From Alistipes sp. CAG:514 (GTDB taxonomy: Bacteria; Bacteroidota; Bacteroidia; Bacteroidales; UBA932), in contig HF986084.1 of NCBI GenBank assembly GCA_000431015.1, positions 27,900 through 61,766 on the forward strand: 33,867 nt of DNA, written 5' to 3'. Shown here one piece after another: positions 14,756 to 23,594 of this stretch. The number at the start of each line of letters is the position of its first letter. Positions within the stretch are counted from its first letter, which is position 1. The notes below the pieces were generated by a model. The model saw nothing but the letters and a program-made list of their open reading frames with translations. It did not search any database and had not been told where the DNA came from. Both the position numbers and the translations under genes were made by a program.

Positions 14756-16888
14756 CTAGTAGTCCCGGTTCTGTTCGAGATTCTTGTTCAGGAGAAGTTC
14801 CTCGGATGGAAGAGGTTGCAGATAGTAGGCGTCTTTCCATCCCTTTCCGGCCACCACAGGATCGAGGTAGTAGTAGAGGTGGCCGCCTCCCTGTGCCGTC
14901 ACTGTGGCGATGTCGGCCTCAAGCCTTGTGCTGTTGTCCAGAAGACCTGTGCCTCCGCCGGTTCCGGAACGTACCGCACCTACATTGTCGGCGTCAACCC
15001 AGACACCGCAGGCCTGTTTGTTTACAAACCACGCGGCTTTCTTCCAGCGGCGCACGTCCTCGAACGAGAAGCTCTCACCCATCAGCTCAATCAGCCTCTC
15101 GCGGCGGATTTCCCAAAGCACAGGATCCACGCTCTTGTCCCTGTCCGGATCGAAATCCTCTCCGATGGCGGAGACGACCATCCTTCCGACCTCGGCTCTT
15201 TCACGAAGCTTGTTGATGGTGGCGTCGGCGACACCTTGATTGAATCTTCCCAGTTCAAACGCGGCCTCCGCATAGTTGAGCAGGATCTCCTCCAGTTTGA
15301 ACACCGGTTTGTCAGAGACATCGGCGGTTCCGCTTGCGTACTGGCGGTCCCAGTTGGCGACGTGCTTCCAGACAAAATAGCCGCTGTGGCCTTTCTGGAA
15401 TCCTTTGCCGGAACCGTACTGTGTCTTTCCTCCGCTCCAGTCCTGTGAGTTTACAGCCTGGGTGTGGGGCTCATTGACCAGAACGTTGCCCGCCCAGTTG
15501 GTCGAAGGAAGGGATTTGTGCGTCTCGATCTGATGGTAGCCGAGATTGAAGTTCGGACTGCACCAGTACGTCCTGCCGTCCTTCAGTTTACCCTGGGTAC
15601 CGCGGTAGGCGAACTGGTCGAGGTACTCGGAGTACTTCCCGTCCGCGCTGTCATCCGGTACCCAGCAGTTGCTGTTGTCCGCCGCTCCTTCGTTCACGCC
15701 GACAAGGTTGACGTGGTAAGGAGGAATAACCATCTGGGCAAGTCTGGTATCCCTTTTACGGAATGTCAGATAAGGGTCGCAGTTGGCGTAGTCGTACGGC
15801 TTCGAGGCCTTGGTGTAGCCGTTGGCCTTGGTGTAGTCGAAGTATTCCACGGCGGCGTTGTGAATAGGAAGTCCGTCCTTTGTAAGATAAAGGTCAACTG
15901 TTGCCTGCGGCATCTCAAGAGAGGCGCTGGCTATGTGCTGGAAATGTCCCAGACGGTGCATCTTGATGTCCTGGACGTATTTTACATAGAGGAACACTGA
16001 AGGAACCGTCCCGAGGTCATCGGTAGTCCACATCTGACCCCAGCCGCTGCCTTCGTGCCTGTCGTTGCCGTCGCCCCTGAACAGAGGTGTTCCTTTTTCC
16101 GCCAGTTCCTTGGACACCGCAAAGCATTCCTCAAGAAGTTTCTGGCCGGAGATGTACTGACTGTCCTCTTTGATGCCATGGTACTTTCTCCATGTTCCCT
16201 CGAACAGGCAGAAACGTGAGAGGAACGCCTTGCAGACAGTGCTGTTGATGGTGTTCGCCTCCGCTATCTCGTCAGGAATGTTCTGTACGCACCATGTGAG
16301 TTCCGAGTGGATCCTGTCGGCGACCATCAGGCGAGGGTCGCGGCTTTTGTACAGTTCCTCCGAACTCTCGGTAAGAAGCCTGTCCGCATAGATGCAGTCT
16401 CCGTAATTGACCAGAAGGGCGTAGTGGCAGTAGGCTCTGAAGAATCTGGCGACAGCCTCAAGGTACTTACGCTGTGCGTCGGTCACTTTCGGCTCCTCGA
16501 TGTGTGCGAGCAGGATGTTGGCCTGACGGATCCATCGGTAAGGCAAAGTGTAGGTGCTGCTTGAGACGGGAACCGTGACAGTCTGGTTGGCGTAGGCGTT
16601 TGGAATGGTGCCCCAGCCGGAGGCGTAGTTTGTCAGCAGTCCTGACCAGGTGTCTCTTGTTGATGTTCCGAGAGCTCCGCTGACTGGAGCGGGTCCCTGG
16701 AACAGGGTGTAGCCGTTGAACACGTCGTAGAGACTTGCCACATAGTCGGAGCAGGACTCGAATGAGGTGAATGCGGTCGCGTCTGTGATCGCACCCTTTG
16801 GAGAAAGGTCGAGGAAACTGTCATTGCAGGAGGTCATTCCGAACAATGCCCAGACGCATAGTACTGGATATATGATGTGATTTTTCAT
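14756..16888 (-). CDS. susD: SusD/RagB-family glycan-binding outer-membrane lipoprotein
   Basis: SusD-type surface lipoprotein that caps the SusC barrel and captures glycans. The frame is open to 16963, but ATG 16888 gives a clean lipoprotein signal (MKNHIIYPVLCVWALFGMTSC, Cys21), so that start was chosen, giving 710 residues. Family markers are FLDLSPKGAITDATAF just after the signal, helical TPR-like segments (YRWIRQANILLAHIEE, ARFFRAYCHYALLVNYGD), and the C-terminal LNYAEAAFELGRF, RERLIELMGESFSFEDVRRW and YYLQPLPSEELLLN-type ending. It is longer than the usual 500-600 residues. It follows SusC by 20 bases and ends the operon. A weak stem at 14711-14729 lies after the stop. Confidence 0.94.
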   Translation of the reverse strand: MKNHIIYPVLCVWALFGMTSCNDSFLDLSPKGAITDATAFTSFESCSDYVASLYDVFNGYTLFQGPAPVSGALGTSTRDTWSGLLTNYASGWGTIPNAYANQTVTVPVSSSTYTLPYRWIRQANILLAHIEEPKVTDAQRKYLEAVARFFRAYCHYALLVNYGDCIYADRLLTESSEELYKSRDPRLMVADRIHSELTWCVQNIPDEIAEANTINSTVCKAFLSRFCLFEGTWRKYHGIKEDSQYISGQKLLEECFAVSKELAEKGTPLFRGDGNDRHEGSGWGQMWTTDDLGTVPSVFLYVKYVQDIKMHRLGHFQHIASASLEMPQATVDLYLTKDGLPIHNAAVEYFDYTKANGYTKASKPYDYANCDPYLTFRKRDTRLAQMVIPPYHVNLVGVNEGAADNSNCWVPDDSADGKYSEYLDQFAYRGTQGKLKDGRTYWCSPNFNLGYHQIETHKSLPSTNWAGNVLVNEPHTQAVNSQDWSGGKTQYGSGKGFQKGHSGYFVWKHVANWDRQYASGTADVSDKPVFKLEEILLNYAEAAFELGRFNQGVADATINKLRERAEVGRMVVSAIGEDFDPDRDKSVDPVLWEIRRERLIELMGESFSFEDVRRWKKAAWFVNKQACGVWVDADNVGAVRSGTGGGTGLLDNSTRLEADIATVTAQGGGHLYYYLDPVVAGKGWKDAYYLQPLPSEELLLNKNLEQNRDY

Positions 16889-16908
16889 CTTTGTCAGATT
16901 GTTAGGGG

Positions 16909-19900
16909 TTAAAGTTTGATGTTCATGCCGAATGACACGGTGCGGTAGAGAGGGTAGGACCATCCGAGAGTCTCGGGATCGATGCCCTTAGGAAGAGACG
17001 AGACTGTGAATGGGTTCTCGCAGCTGACATAAACCTTCAGGCCGCCCAGACCGGCTTTCCCGATCAGCGACTTAGGGAATGAATATGACAGTGAAAGGTT
17101 CTTGACCCTCAGATAAGCCGCGCTCTGGAGCATGTGATCGTTGACCAAACGGTTGGAAGAGGCGTTGGAGAGGCCTTTGATGGTACTTCCGTAGATGCGC
17201 GGAAGTTTGGCTCCGCTGTCAGCGGCCTTGTAGTAGTCCGGGCTGCCGGAGTCGGTGCTCAGAGGCTTCCAGTAGTCAGTCGTTCCTGCGAAGACCGGGA
17301 ACCAGCCTGAATCCGAGGCACTCAATGTGTAGGTGTAAGGGTTGATCGCGGCGTAGTCGCGCTTTCCGATACCCTGGATCATTATTCCGAGGTCGAATCC
17401 CTTATAGGAGATGTTGAAATTGAATCCGTACTGGAAACGAGGAGTACTGTTGCCTATGACGGTCATGTCACCAGGATTGTTGGCTGTTCCCTTGCCGGAG
17501 TTGATCATACCGGTGTCCTCGTCACTATATTCATTGTCCCTAAGATTCTTGTACTTGAAGTCTCCGGGACGCGGGCTGGAACCGGTGATTCCGGTCACGC
17601 CGTCCTTTAGCTGCCAGGTCGCCGTGTCCTTGAAGTCGTCCACGGTGTAGAAGCCGTCCCATCTGTAGCCCCAGATCTCTCCGGCCATCATCCCTTCATA
17701 GAGGTAGCCAAGGCTCTTTTCCTCATTGAAGTTGAGACTCATCACCTTTGATTTGTAGTCCGAGATGTTGAAGCCTACGTTGTAGAGGATCTCGCGCCCG
17801 ATGCTGCCTTTGTAGGATAGCTGGAACTCCCATCCCGTGGTACGCATCTTTCCTACATTCTGCATCGGAGCGGAGTCACCCAGCACAGCCGGCAGGGCGA
17901 CGCTCTGGGAAAGAATGTCCTTGGTGTCGCGTCTGAACCAGTCGAACGAGCCGGCAAGGCTTCCGCCGAACAGTCCGAAGTCAAGTCCCGCGTTAGTGGT
18001 GGTGATCGTCTCCCAGGTGAAGGAGCCGCTGACGATTCCCGGCATGCCGATGGATGTGACATAGCTCTCGTCGGCACCCTTAAGCCAGACATAGCTCTTG
18101 GTGCTCAGACCCATGGTGGAGTAGTAGTCATAGTAGCCCACGGAAGTCTGGTTGCCGATCGAGCCGTAGGAGAACCTTGGCTTGAGTTCTGTCAGCCACC
18201 GGCGTGTTCCGCTCATGAACGCCTCGTTCGTAGCGTTCCATGCTACGGAGAAAGAAGGGAAGAAACCGAATCTGGTGTCTTTCGGGAATTTGGATGATCC
18301 GTCATAACGTCCGCTGAACTCGATCAGATAGCGCTCGTCGTAGTTGTAGTTGATGCGTCCGAAAGCGCTTCGAAGGGCGTAGTTGAGATAGCTGTCGGCT
18401 GTCTTGACCTGTCCTTGGGCGTTGCTCATCGAAGGAATGTTGAGGAAAGCCTGATCCTCCGCATTGGTGTTGTACCATTCGTAGTTGTAGTACTCCTGGT
18501 TGAATCCGCCCATCACGGAGAAATGATGCTTGCGGGCGATGTCAAACCTGTAGGTAGCGTACGCGTTGATCGCGCTGCGGTAGTCATTGTAGTGACGCGC
18601 TATGGAATAGTCATGAGTCGGGGCTGTGGTGTAGTTCAACTGGATGTCAGTGAACATGACCTTCCCTGAATCATAATTGTAGTTTGTGAGATTCTTCTGG
18701 TAGGTATATTCGAAGACCACTTCCATTCCCTTGAACGGCCTTATCGTTGATTTGGAGAAGATACGAGGCTGGTCAATTGTGGTCTTAGCGGCATTGGCGT
18801 AGTCAATCACGTTCCTCGGAGTGCGGATAAAATATTCCTTTCCGTCTTTTTTCACCGGATCCGGGCCGTCCGGCATGAAATTGAGGTTCCTCACGCCGTA
18901 CAGGGAACCTGTCTCGTCGATGAGCATTTTCCTGTGCTGCTGCGTGAAGTAGAAATTCAGCTCCTGTGTGAACCAGGATGTGATGTCGGCCTGGATCATG
19001 CCGTTCACGGAAGTACGGCTGTAGGTGTCCTTGCGCCCTGCCAACGGGCCGTTCTCACGGAAGTTGTTTCCGGACATCCTGAACCTTATCCTGTCGGTGG
19101 CTCCGCTGACAGAGACATTGTTGTTCTCCACTATTCCTGTCTCCATCATCCTTTTATAGAGATCCTCTTCTGTCAGGTAGTACCTGAGTTCGTCGGAGTC
19201 GGGTACGAATATTCCGTTGTCGTAGAGCGTTCCTTGTGATGAGAGAGCGGACTTGTTGGTCTTGTAGAGGTTGAGATATTCAAGCCACTTGTCGAAGTTC
19301 TGGTCTTGCGCCGCACCGTAGGTGTTGGTGTTGAACGCGTCCCTGTAGACACCGATGTATGTCGCGATGTCAACCATGTCAGGCGTGTTCACCGCGTTTG
19401 TCAGACCGATGCTTCCGTTGTAGGAGATAGAGATTCTCTCTGCTTTCTTAGGGCTTTTGGTGGTGATCAGTATCACGCCGGCGGCGGCGCGGGCACCGTA
19501 GATGGCTGACGAGGAGGCGTCTTTCAGGACTGTCACGGACTCGATGTCATCCGGATTCAGCGCGTCGATGTCTCCCGGAACGTTGTCGATGAGGACAAGA
19601 GGGGAGATGCCCGATACCGAGTTGGAGCTTCCGGAAAATGAGGAGGTTCCCCTGATCTGGAGTCTCTTCCCGGTCTGTCCCGGAAGGTTTCCTGACGATC
19701 CGGTGGTCACGTATAGACCCGGAATCGCGCCTTGCAGCGCTGCGGCCACATTGGATACGGGACGATCCTGGAGGATGTCATCCATCTTCACGGAAGACAC
19801 CGACCCCGAGATGTTGACTTTCTTCTGGACACCATAACCCACGACTACAATCTCGTCAAGCAAGGTCGTGTCCTCCTCGACTGTGACATTTACAGTCTGC

Positions 19901-20433
19901 CTTCCGGCAGCCTTGATGCGTAATGTCTTGTAGCCCAAGGACTCGAAGATGAGTTCGGAATCCGTTTTGGAAACCTTCAGCGACCATCTTCCGTTCTCGT
20001 CCGTCACTGTTCCGTTGGTTGTGCCATTCTCCCTGATGGTGAGTCCGATCACAGGTTGTCCGCTTTTGTCCAGGACTGTGCCGGAAACGGTGTTGTCCCC
20101 GTTGCCTTCCCTTGCTGGCGGCTGTCCCTCGCGTGCGGTCAGCACGACAAGTTTCTCGTTCCTGATTTCGTAGGCGATCCTCAGGCCGGCGAACATCTTG
20201 TCCAAAGTCTGGGGGATGCCGGCGTTCTCCACGGACAGGGTGACCTTGGAATCGAGATCCGGGAGGGTGTTGCTATAGAAGAATCTGAATCCGCCCTGTT
20301 TCTCGACAAGAGGCATGACCTCCGTGAGGGGCTTGTCTTTCACCGAGACAGTGATCTGTCCCATTGACGGAGTAGCGAACCCCGCCATCATGAGCATCAT
20401 CATTGATGCCAATAGGATTAGTTTGTACCTCAT
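16909..20433 (-). CDS. susC: SusC-family TonB-dependent transporter with STN signalling domain
   Basis: 1174 residues. After the signal peptide (about 1-25) comes an STN domain (about 27-97: ITVSVKDKPLTEVMPLVEKQ, GGFRFFYSNTLPDL), which contacts an anti-sigma factor in the periplasm. Then a carboxypeptidase-regulatory-like domain (VSGTVLDKSGQPVIGLTI) and the plug with LLDEIVVVGYGVQKK. The SusC signature region follows (VLIDNVPGDIDALNPDDIES, TVLKDASSSAIYGARAAAGV). A large beta-barrel ends in SFGMNIKL. It imports oligosaccharides with SusD using TonB energy. Its ATG overlaps the FecR stop (ATGA), so the two are translationally coupled. The STN domain plus the adjacent sigma/anti-sigma pair fit trans-envelope signalling. 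Confidence 0.96.
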   Translation of the reverse strand: MRYKLILLASMMMLMMAGFATPSMGQITVSVKDKPLTEVMPLVEKQGGFRFFYSNTLPDLDSKVTLSVENAGIPQTLDKMFAGLRIAYEIRNEKLVVLTAREGQPPAREGNGDNTVSGTVLDKSGQPVIGLTIRENGTTNGTVTDENGRWSLKVSKTDSELIFESLGYKTLRIKAAGRQTVNVTVEEDTTLLDEIVVVGYGVQKKVNISGSVSSVKMDDILQDRPVSNVAAALQGAIPGLYVTTGSSGNLPGQTGKRLQIRGTSSFSGSSNSVSGISPLVLIDNVPGDIDALNPDDIESVTVLKDASSSAIYGARAAAGVILITTKSPKKAERISISYNGSIGLTNAVNTPDMVDIATYIGVYRDAFNTNTYGAAQDQNFDKWLEYLNLYKTNKSALSSQGTLYDNGIFVPDSDELRYYLTEEDLYKRMMETGIVENNNVSVSGATDRIRFRMSGNNFRENGPLAGRKDTYSRTSVNGMIQADITSWFTQELNFYFTQQHRKMLIDETGSLYGVRNLNFMPDGPDPVKKDGKEYFIRTPRNVIDYANAAKTTIDQPRIFSKSTIRPFKGMEVVFEYTYQKNLTNYNYDSGKVMFTDIQLNYTTAPTHDYSIARHYNDYRSAINAYATYRFDIARKHHFSVMGGFNQEYYNYEWYNTNAEDQAFLNIPSMSNAQGQVKTADSYLNYALRSAFGRINYNYDERYLIEFSGRYDGSSKFPKDTRFGFFPSFSVAWNATNEAFMSGTRRWLTELKPRFSYGSIGNQTSVGYYDYYSTMGLSTKSYVWLKGADESYVTSIGMPGIVSGSFTWETITTTNAGLDFGLFGGSLAGSFDWFRRDTKDILSQSVALPAVLGDSAPMQNVGKMRTTGWEFQLSYKGSIGREILYNVGFNISDYKSKVMSLNFNEEKSLGYLYEGMMAGEIWGYRWDGFYTVDDFKDTATWQLKDGVTGITGSSPRPGDFKYKNLRDNEYSDEDTGMINSGKGTANNPGDMTVIGNSTPRFQYGFNFNISYKGFDLGIMIQGIGKRDYAAINPYTYTLSASDSGWFPVFAGTTDYWKPLSTDSGSPDYYKAADSGAKLPRIYGSTIKGLSNASSNRLVNDHMLQSAAYLRVKNLSLSYSFPKSLIGKAGLGGLKVYVSCENPFTVSSLPKGIDPETLGWSYPLYRTVSFGMNIKL

Positions 20434-21320
20434 TTTGTTTTATTTGTTTTAGTGTTGAGTACGATGGTGTTGCCGTTGATGCGGAACGACACAGGCGAGG
20501 TCTCGGAGATTATGTCAAGAACCTCGGCAGGAGACGTGTTTGGTACAACTCCTGTGTATTTGTATTCCTTGATTGTCTGATCTTTGAAGACAACCTCGAT
20601 GTTGTGGATGCTCTCAAGCATCTCCGCTATGCGCTCAAGGCTAAGGTTGTCGAAAACCAGCTCGCTCATCCTCCATGGAAGCGCGGTGCGGGAATCCACA
20701 CGCCGTACCTCGCCTAACCTGCCGTTAGTCCTGTCCAGCGAGACCTGCTCGTAAGGAAGAAGGACAGCGCTGTCCTCTCCCGCGGAGGCAAGCACCTTGC
20801 CTTCCATCAAGGTGACGGTCACGTCCTCATCCTCGAATGACCGAATGTTGAATTTTGTGCCCAGAGCCTTGACACTCAATCCGGAGGAGTTGACTATGAA
20901 AGGAATCTGTTCATTCTTCGTGACATCAAAATAGGCCTCCCCGTGGAGAGTGATTGTCCTGTCGGCGGTTCCGAATGTCATTGAATATGCGATACGGCTG
21001 TCCGAGTTAAGCCAGACCTTGCTGCCGTCAGGAAGAGACACCTCGCTTTTCTGCAATGATCCGGCGATGACTTCGCACTGCCTCATGTCCGGCCCTACGC
21101 CTGAGGCCTTATGGCCGATGAACACGCCGACGGACGCAATCGCCGCGGCCGCGCAGAACCCGGCTGCGAACCTGAGCGCGCGGTGCCTTGCGGTCGAGGT
21201 GAGGCTCGCCTTTTCCATGGCCTTGGCTCTGCGCATGGTCTCACGCCAAGCCTGTCTTATTTCCTTTTCATCGACGGATGAGCCGTCAATCGAATCCCAA
21301 TCTTTGAAAGGCACATTCAT
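20430..21320 (-). CDS. FecR-type anti-sigma factor
   Basis: 296 residues. The N-terminal cytoplasmic part (1-48, with EIRQAWRETMRRAKAMEKA) would bind the ECF sigma factor. A transmembrane helix lies at about 51-69. A periplasmic FecR domain follows (LPDGSKVWLNSDSRIAYSM, GEAYFDVTKNEQIPFIVNSS, VKALGTKFNIRSF), and the C-terminal DUF4974-like domain has MSELVFDNLSLERIAEMLES. It is predicted to hold the sigma factor until SusC, loaded with glycan, signals through its STN domain. It overlaps SusC by 4 bases and follows the sigma gene by 99 bases, an interval holding a hairpin. Confidence 0.95.
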   Translation of the reverse strand: MNVPFKDWDSIDGSSVDEKEIRQAWRETMRRAKAMEKASLTSTARHRALRFAAGFCAAAAIASVGVFIGHKASGVGPDMRQCEVIAGSLQKSEVSLPDGSKVWLNSDSRIAYSMTFGTADRTITLHGEAYFDVTKNEQIPFIVNSSGLSVKALGTKFNIRSFEDEDVTVTLMEGKVLASAGEDSAVLLPYEQVSLDRTNGRLGEVRRVDSRTALPWRMSELVFDNLSLERIAEMLESIHNIEVVFKDQTIKEYKYTGVVPNTSPAEVLDIISETSPVSFRINGNTIVLNTKTNKTK

Positions 21321-21368
21321 ATCTCTTGTTGTTTTAACGATTTAAGAACGGACTTACAACAATAAAGA

Positions 21369-21389
21369 GTGCGAAACCGGCCTTCGCAC
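21369..21389 (-). promoter_or_regulatory. Hairpin between the sigma and anti-sigma genes
   Basis: GTGCGAA (21369-21375) and TTCGCAC (21383-21389) form a 7-bp stem with a 7-base loop, 30 bases after the sigma stop on the minus strand. The following minus-strand bases, TCTTTATTGTTG, are U-rich but not a clean run, so it may be a partial terminator that lowers anti-sigma output. Confidence 0.35.
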
Positions 21390-21419
21390 CCATCGGAAAT
21401 TGCAAAAAAATAAAAAAAA

Positions 21420-21956
21420 TCAGAAAAAGAGGATCGCGTTAAGCGAGCGGCGTAGTTGCCGGAGGGCGGCGTTGAGAAGATTCTCTACCGTTTTCTTCTT
21501 GATACAGAGTATTTCCGCGATCTCCATATTCGATTTGTTCTCCTCCCTGCTCATCAGGAACACCTGCCTTCTGCGTGACGGCATGTCATCGACGATCCTG
21601 AATATCCTGTTTCTGAGCTCGTCAGAGTGCAGCATTTCGTCTATGGCATGCTCCTCGGCCAGTTCCAGATCGTGAATGGAGGCACTCCTGCCGCGCTTCT
21701 TCATGTGGGCAAGACAGGAGTTCCTGCTCATGACGAAAAGGTACGAGCCGAAGTCACGGATCTCAGGCAAGGTTTTGCGCAGGAGCCAGATTTTGGCGAA
21801 GATGTCCTGCGCGATGTCCTGCGCCGAATGTTTGTCTTCCAGAACGTTTGTCAGGTACACCCTGACTTTGGGATAATAGTGATTGAACAGGACGCCGAAG
21901 GAGGCATTGTCCCCTCTGGCAACATTTGTCAGAACTATGTCTTCATGCTCAAGCAT
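21420..21956 (-). CDS. ECF RNA polymerase sigma factor (sigma-70 family)
   Basis: 178 residues, typical of Bacteroidetes ECF sigma factors linked to SusCD loci. Region 2 is ASFGVLFNHYYPKVRVYLTN followed by SAQDIAQDIFAKIWLLRKTL and the FGSYLFVMSRNSCLAHMKKR stretch. Region 4 is DDMPSRRRQVFLMSREENKSNMEIAEILCIKKKTVENLLNAAL, an HTH that reads the -35 element. The ATG overlaps the sulfatase stop by one base (TAATG). It is predicted to be released by the FecR protein and to activate this locus. Poly-A tracts follow the stop. The target promoter is not identified. Confidence 0.95.
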   Translation of the reverse strand: MLEHEDIVLTNVARGDNASFGVLFNHYYPKVRVYLTNVLEDKHSAQDIAQDIFAKIWLLRKTLPEIRDFGSYLFVMSRNSCLAHMKKRGRSASIHDLELAEEHAIDEMLHSDELRNRIFRIVDDMPSRRRQVFLMSREENKSNMEIAEILCIKKKTVENLLNAALRQLRRSLNAILFF

Positions 21957-23419
21957 TACCGGAACTCTTCTCTGAGGATCGGGAAATCCGGATTCGGCAC
22001 GTGGGCCTCCTTCATTATGGCTTTGAGTTCCTCGAACTTCTCCGGCCGGGAGCCGATGAGGTCACGGGTCTCACCGGGATTCTCGCGGAGATTGTAGAGC
22101 TCGTACCAGTCGTCGTCGCCCCTGATGTTCATGTGGACGAGTTTCCAGTCTCCTTTCCTGACAGCCTGGCGGCCTCCGAGTTCCTGGAACTCGAAGTAAA
22201 GATATTCATGCTCCTTTTGTCCTTCCTTGCCTGTCAGTTCGGGGATCAGGCTGACACCGTCCATGCCGGTGAGGTCGTCCTCGCTTGCCCCGGTCATCTC
22301 TCTAAGGGTCGGCATCATGTCCCAGAACGAGCAGATGAGACCGGACTCTCTCCCCGCTTCGACGCGCCCCTTCCAGCTGACTATCATCGGCACCCGGATT
22401 CCGCCTTCGTAGACATCCCTCTTGTAGCCCCTCCAAGGGCCGTTGGAGTCGAAGAAGTCAGGATCGGCCCCTCCTTCCATGTGAGGTCCGTTGTCGGAAG
22501 AGAATATTATGATCGTGTTGTCATAGATTCCGAGTTCCTTGAGTTTGGCGACAATCTGGCTCACGTAGGTGTCAAGTCTTGTGACCATCGCGGCGAATGT
22601 CGCGTGAGGATAATCCTGGGAGCAATAGCCGCCTTTGCGGAATCCCGGCCCACTGTCTGTCCCGTGATACGGGGTCTCCGGATATTTCCCGATGAACCGG
22701 TCGATGATGCTGTCCTTCGGGACAATCAGTTCGGCGTGAGGGATTGTCGTAGGGTACCATAGGAAGAAAGGCTGCTTCTCTTTTGCCGAAGTCTCCATGA
22801 ACTCGAGGGCTTTTTCATGAATGAGGTCCGGAATGTAGGTTCCCTGTCCGTAAGGAATGGAGTCCACATTGTCTTTCAATTCGATCCTTTCGGAGTTATG
22901 CCAGATGTGGTCGGCGTAGTAGCTGTGCGCGAGAAGCTGGCAGTTGAAGCCGTAGAACTCGTCGATCCCTTGCTTGTTCGGGTCGCCGCTTGTGCCGACG
23001 AATCCCAATCCCCATTTGCCGAAAGCTCCTGTCCTGTAGCCCGCCGCCTTCATGTCGTGGAAGATAGTAGGTGTCCCTGAAGGAAGCGGGAACTGTCCTT
23101 CAGGGTCGAGTTCCACGTTTCCCCTGATCGGGGTGTGTCCGCTGTGGGTGCCTGTCAGAAGGCAGGAGCGTGACGGCGCGCTGACGGTCGTGCCGGAATA
23201 GCATTGGGTGAACCGTATGCCGTTCGCGGCCAGGGAATCGATGCCTGGCGTCTGGAACATTGTCTGGCCGTAGCAGCCGAGATCCCCCCAGCCGAGGTCG
23301 TCGGCGAGGATGAAAACGATGTTTGGGTGTGGTGATTCCGCTTCACGTTCGGAGCAAGCCGATGAAGTCACCGCGATTCCGGCCAGGATAAGAGGCTTCA
23401 GGGATTTGCTATTCATCAT
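21956..23419 (-). CDS. S1-family sulfatase, serine type, lipoprotein
   Basis: 487 residues. Sulfatases hydrolyse sulfate esters using a formylglycine made from Cys or Ser. Here the motif is S80-A-P-S-R84 (SAPSRSCLLTG), so it is a serine type that needs an anSME radical-SAM maturase, not present in the window. Calcium-binding residues appear in FILADDLGWGDLGCYG (D40, D41), and the distal metal site in IIIFSSDNGPHMEGG. The lysine/histidine motifs KWGLGF and PFFLWYP.TIPHAE are present. The C-terminal subdomain is WYELYNLRENPGETRDL. A lipobox ends at Cys22, so it is probably periplasmic or surface attached. It is first in the operon with the sigma factor and SusCD. The substrate and S1 subfamily are not assigned. 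Confidence 0.93.
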   Translation of the reverse strand: MMNSKSLKPLILAGIAVTSSACSEREAESPHPNIVFILADDLGWGDLGCYGQTMFQTPGIDSLAANGIRFTQCYSGTTVSAPSRSCLLTGTHSGHTPIRGNVELDPEGQFPLPSGTPTIFHDMKAAGYRTGAFGKWGLGFVGTSGDPNKQGIDEFYGFNCQLLAHSYYADHIWHNSERIELKDNVDSIPYGQGTYIPDLIHEKALEFMETSAKEKQPFFLWYPTTIPHAELIVPKDSIIDRFIGKYPETPYHGTDSGPGFRKGGYCSQDYPHATFAAMVTRLDTYVSQIVAKLKELGIYDNTIIIFSSDNGPHMEGGADPDFFDSNGPWRGYKRDVYEGGIRVPMIVSWKGRVEAGRESGLICSFWDMMPTLREMTGASEDDLTGMDGVSLIPELTGKEGQKEHEYLYFEFQELGGRQAVRKGDWKLVHMNIRGDDDWYELYNLRENPGETRDLIGSRPEKFEELKAIMKEAHVPNPDFPILREEFR

Positions 23420-23446
23420 AGATGGTGTCGGTTATTAGTAATCGCT

Positions 23447-23476
23447 CAAAGGTAACAACATTTTTTAAAGAATCAA
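23447..23476 (-). promoter_or_regulatory. Promoter of the sulfatase-sigma-FecR-SusCD operon
   Basis: On the minus strand TTG (23474-23476), 19 bases, then TACCTTTG (23447-23454), about 28 bases before the sulfatase ATG. It is a vegetative-type promoter. An additional ECF-dependent promoter is not excluded. Confidence 0.6.
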
Positions 23477-23484
23477 AACACTGG

Positions 23485-23503
23485 TTTCTCTTGTTTTCTC
23501 TTG
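23485..23503 (+). promoter_or_regulatory. Direct repeat at the uxaC -33 region
   Basis: TTTCTCTTG occurs at 23485-23493 and again at 23495-23503, with starts exactly 10 bases apart, about one helical turn. The second copy contains the uxaC -33 TTG. The arrangement suits a dimeric activator. Confidence 0.4.
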
Positions 23504-23531
23504 CGATTTATCCGCAGGGTAGTTAAATTTG
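23501..23531 (+). promoter_or_regulatory. uxaC promoter
   Basis: TTG (23501-23503), exactly 20 bases, then TAAATTTG (23524-23531). It is back to back with the sulfatase operon promoter; the two -33 elements are 24 bases apart. Confidence 0.7.
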
Positions 23532-23532
23532 T

Positions 23533-23554
23533 CAGACGGAGCCACCGTTGTCTG
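23533..23554 (+). promoter_or_regulatory. Dyad at the uxaC transcription start
   Basis: CAGAC (23533-23537) and GTCTG (23550-23554), with an inner CGG/CCG, form an interrupted inverted repeat over the predicted transcript start. It could be a repressor operator or an mRNA 5' stem. Confidence 0.35.
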
Positions 23555-23594
23555 TCCGGAGGATGTCCGTAAGAAACCGTGTAAAGATAGAATA

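Noticed and set aside
14681..15448. Plus-strand 255-codon frame over the end of the SusD-type gene
   Set aside because: It overlaps the conserved SusD C-terminus on the other strand and has no domain or start support.
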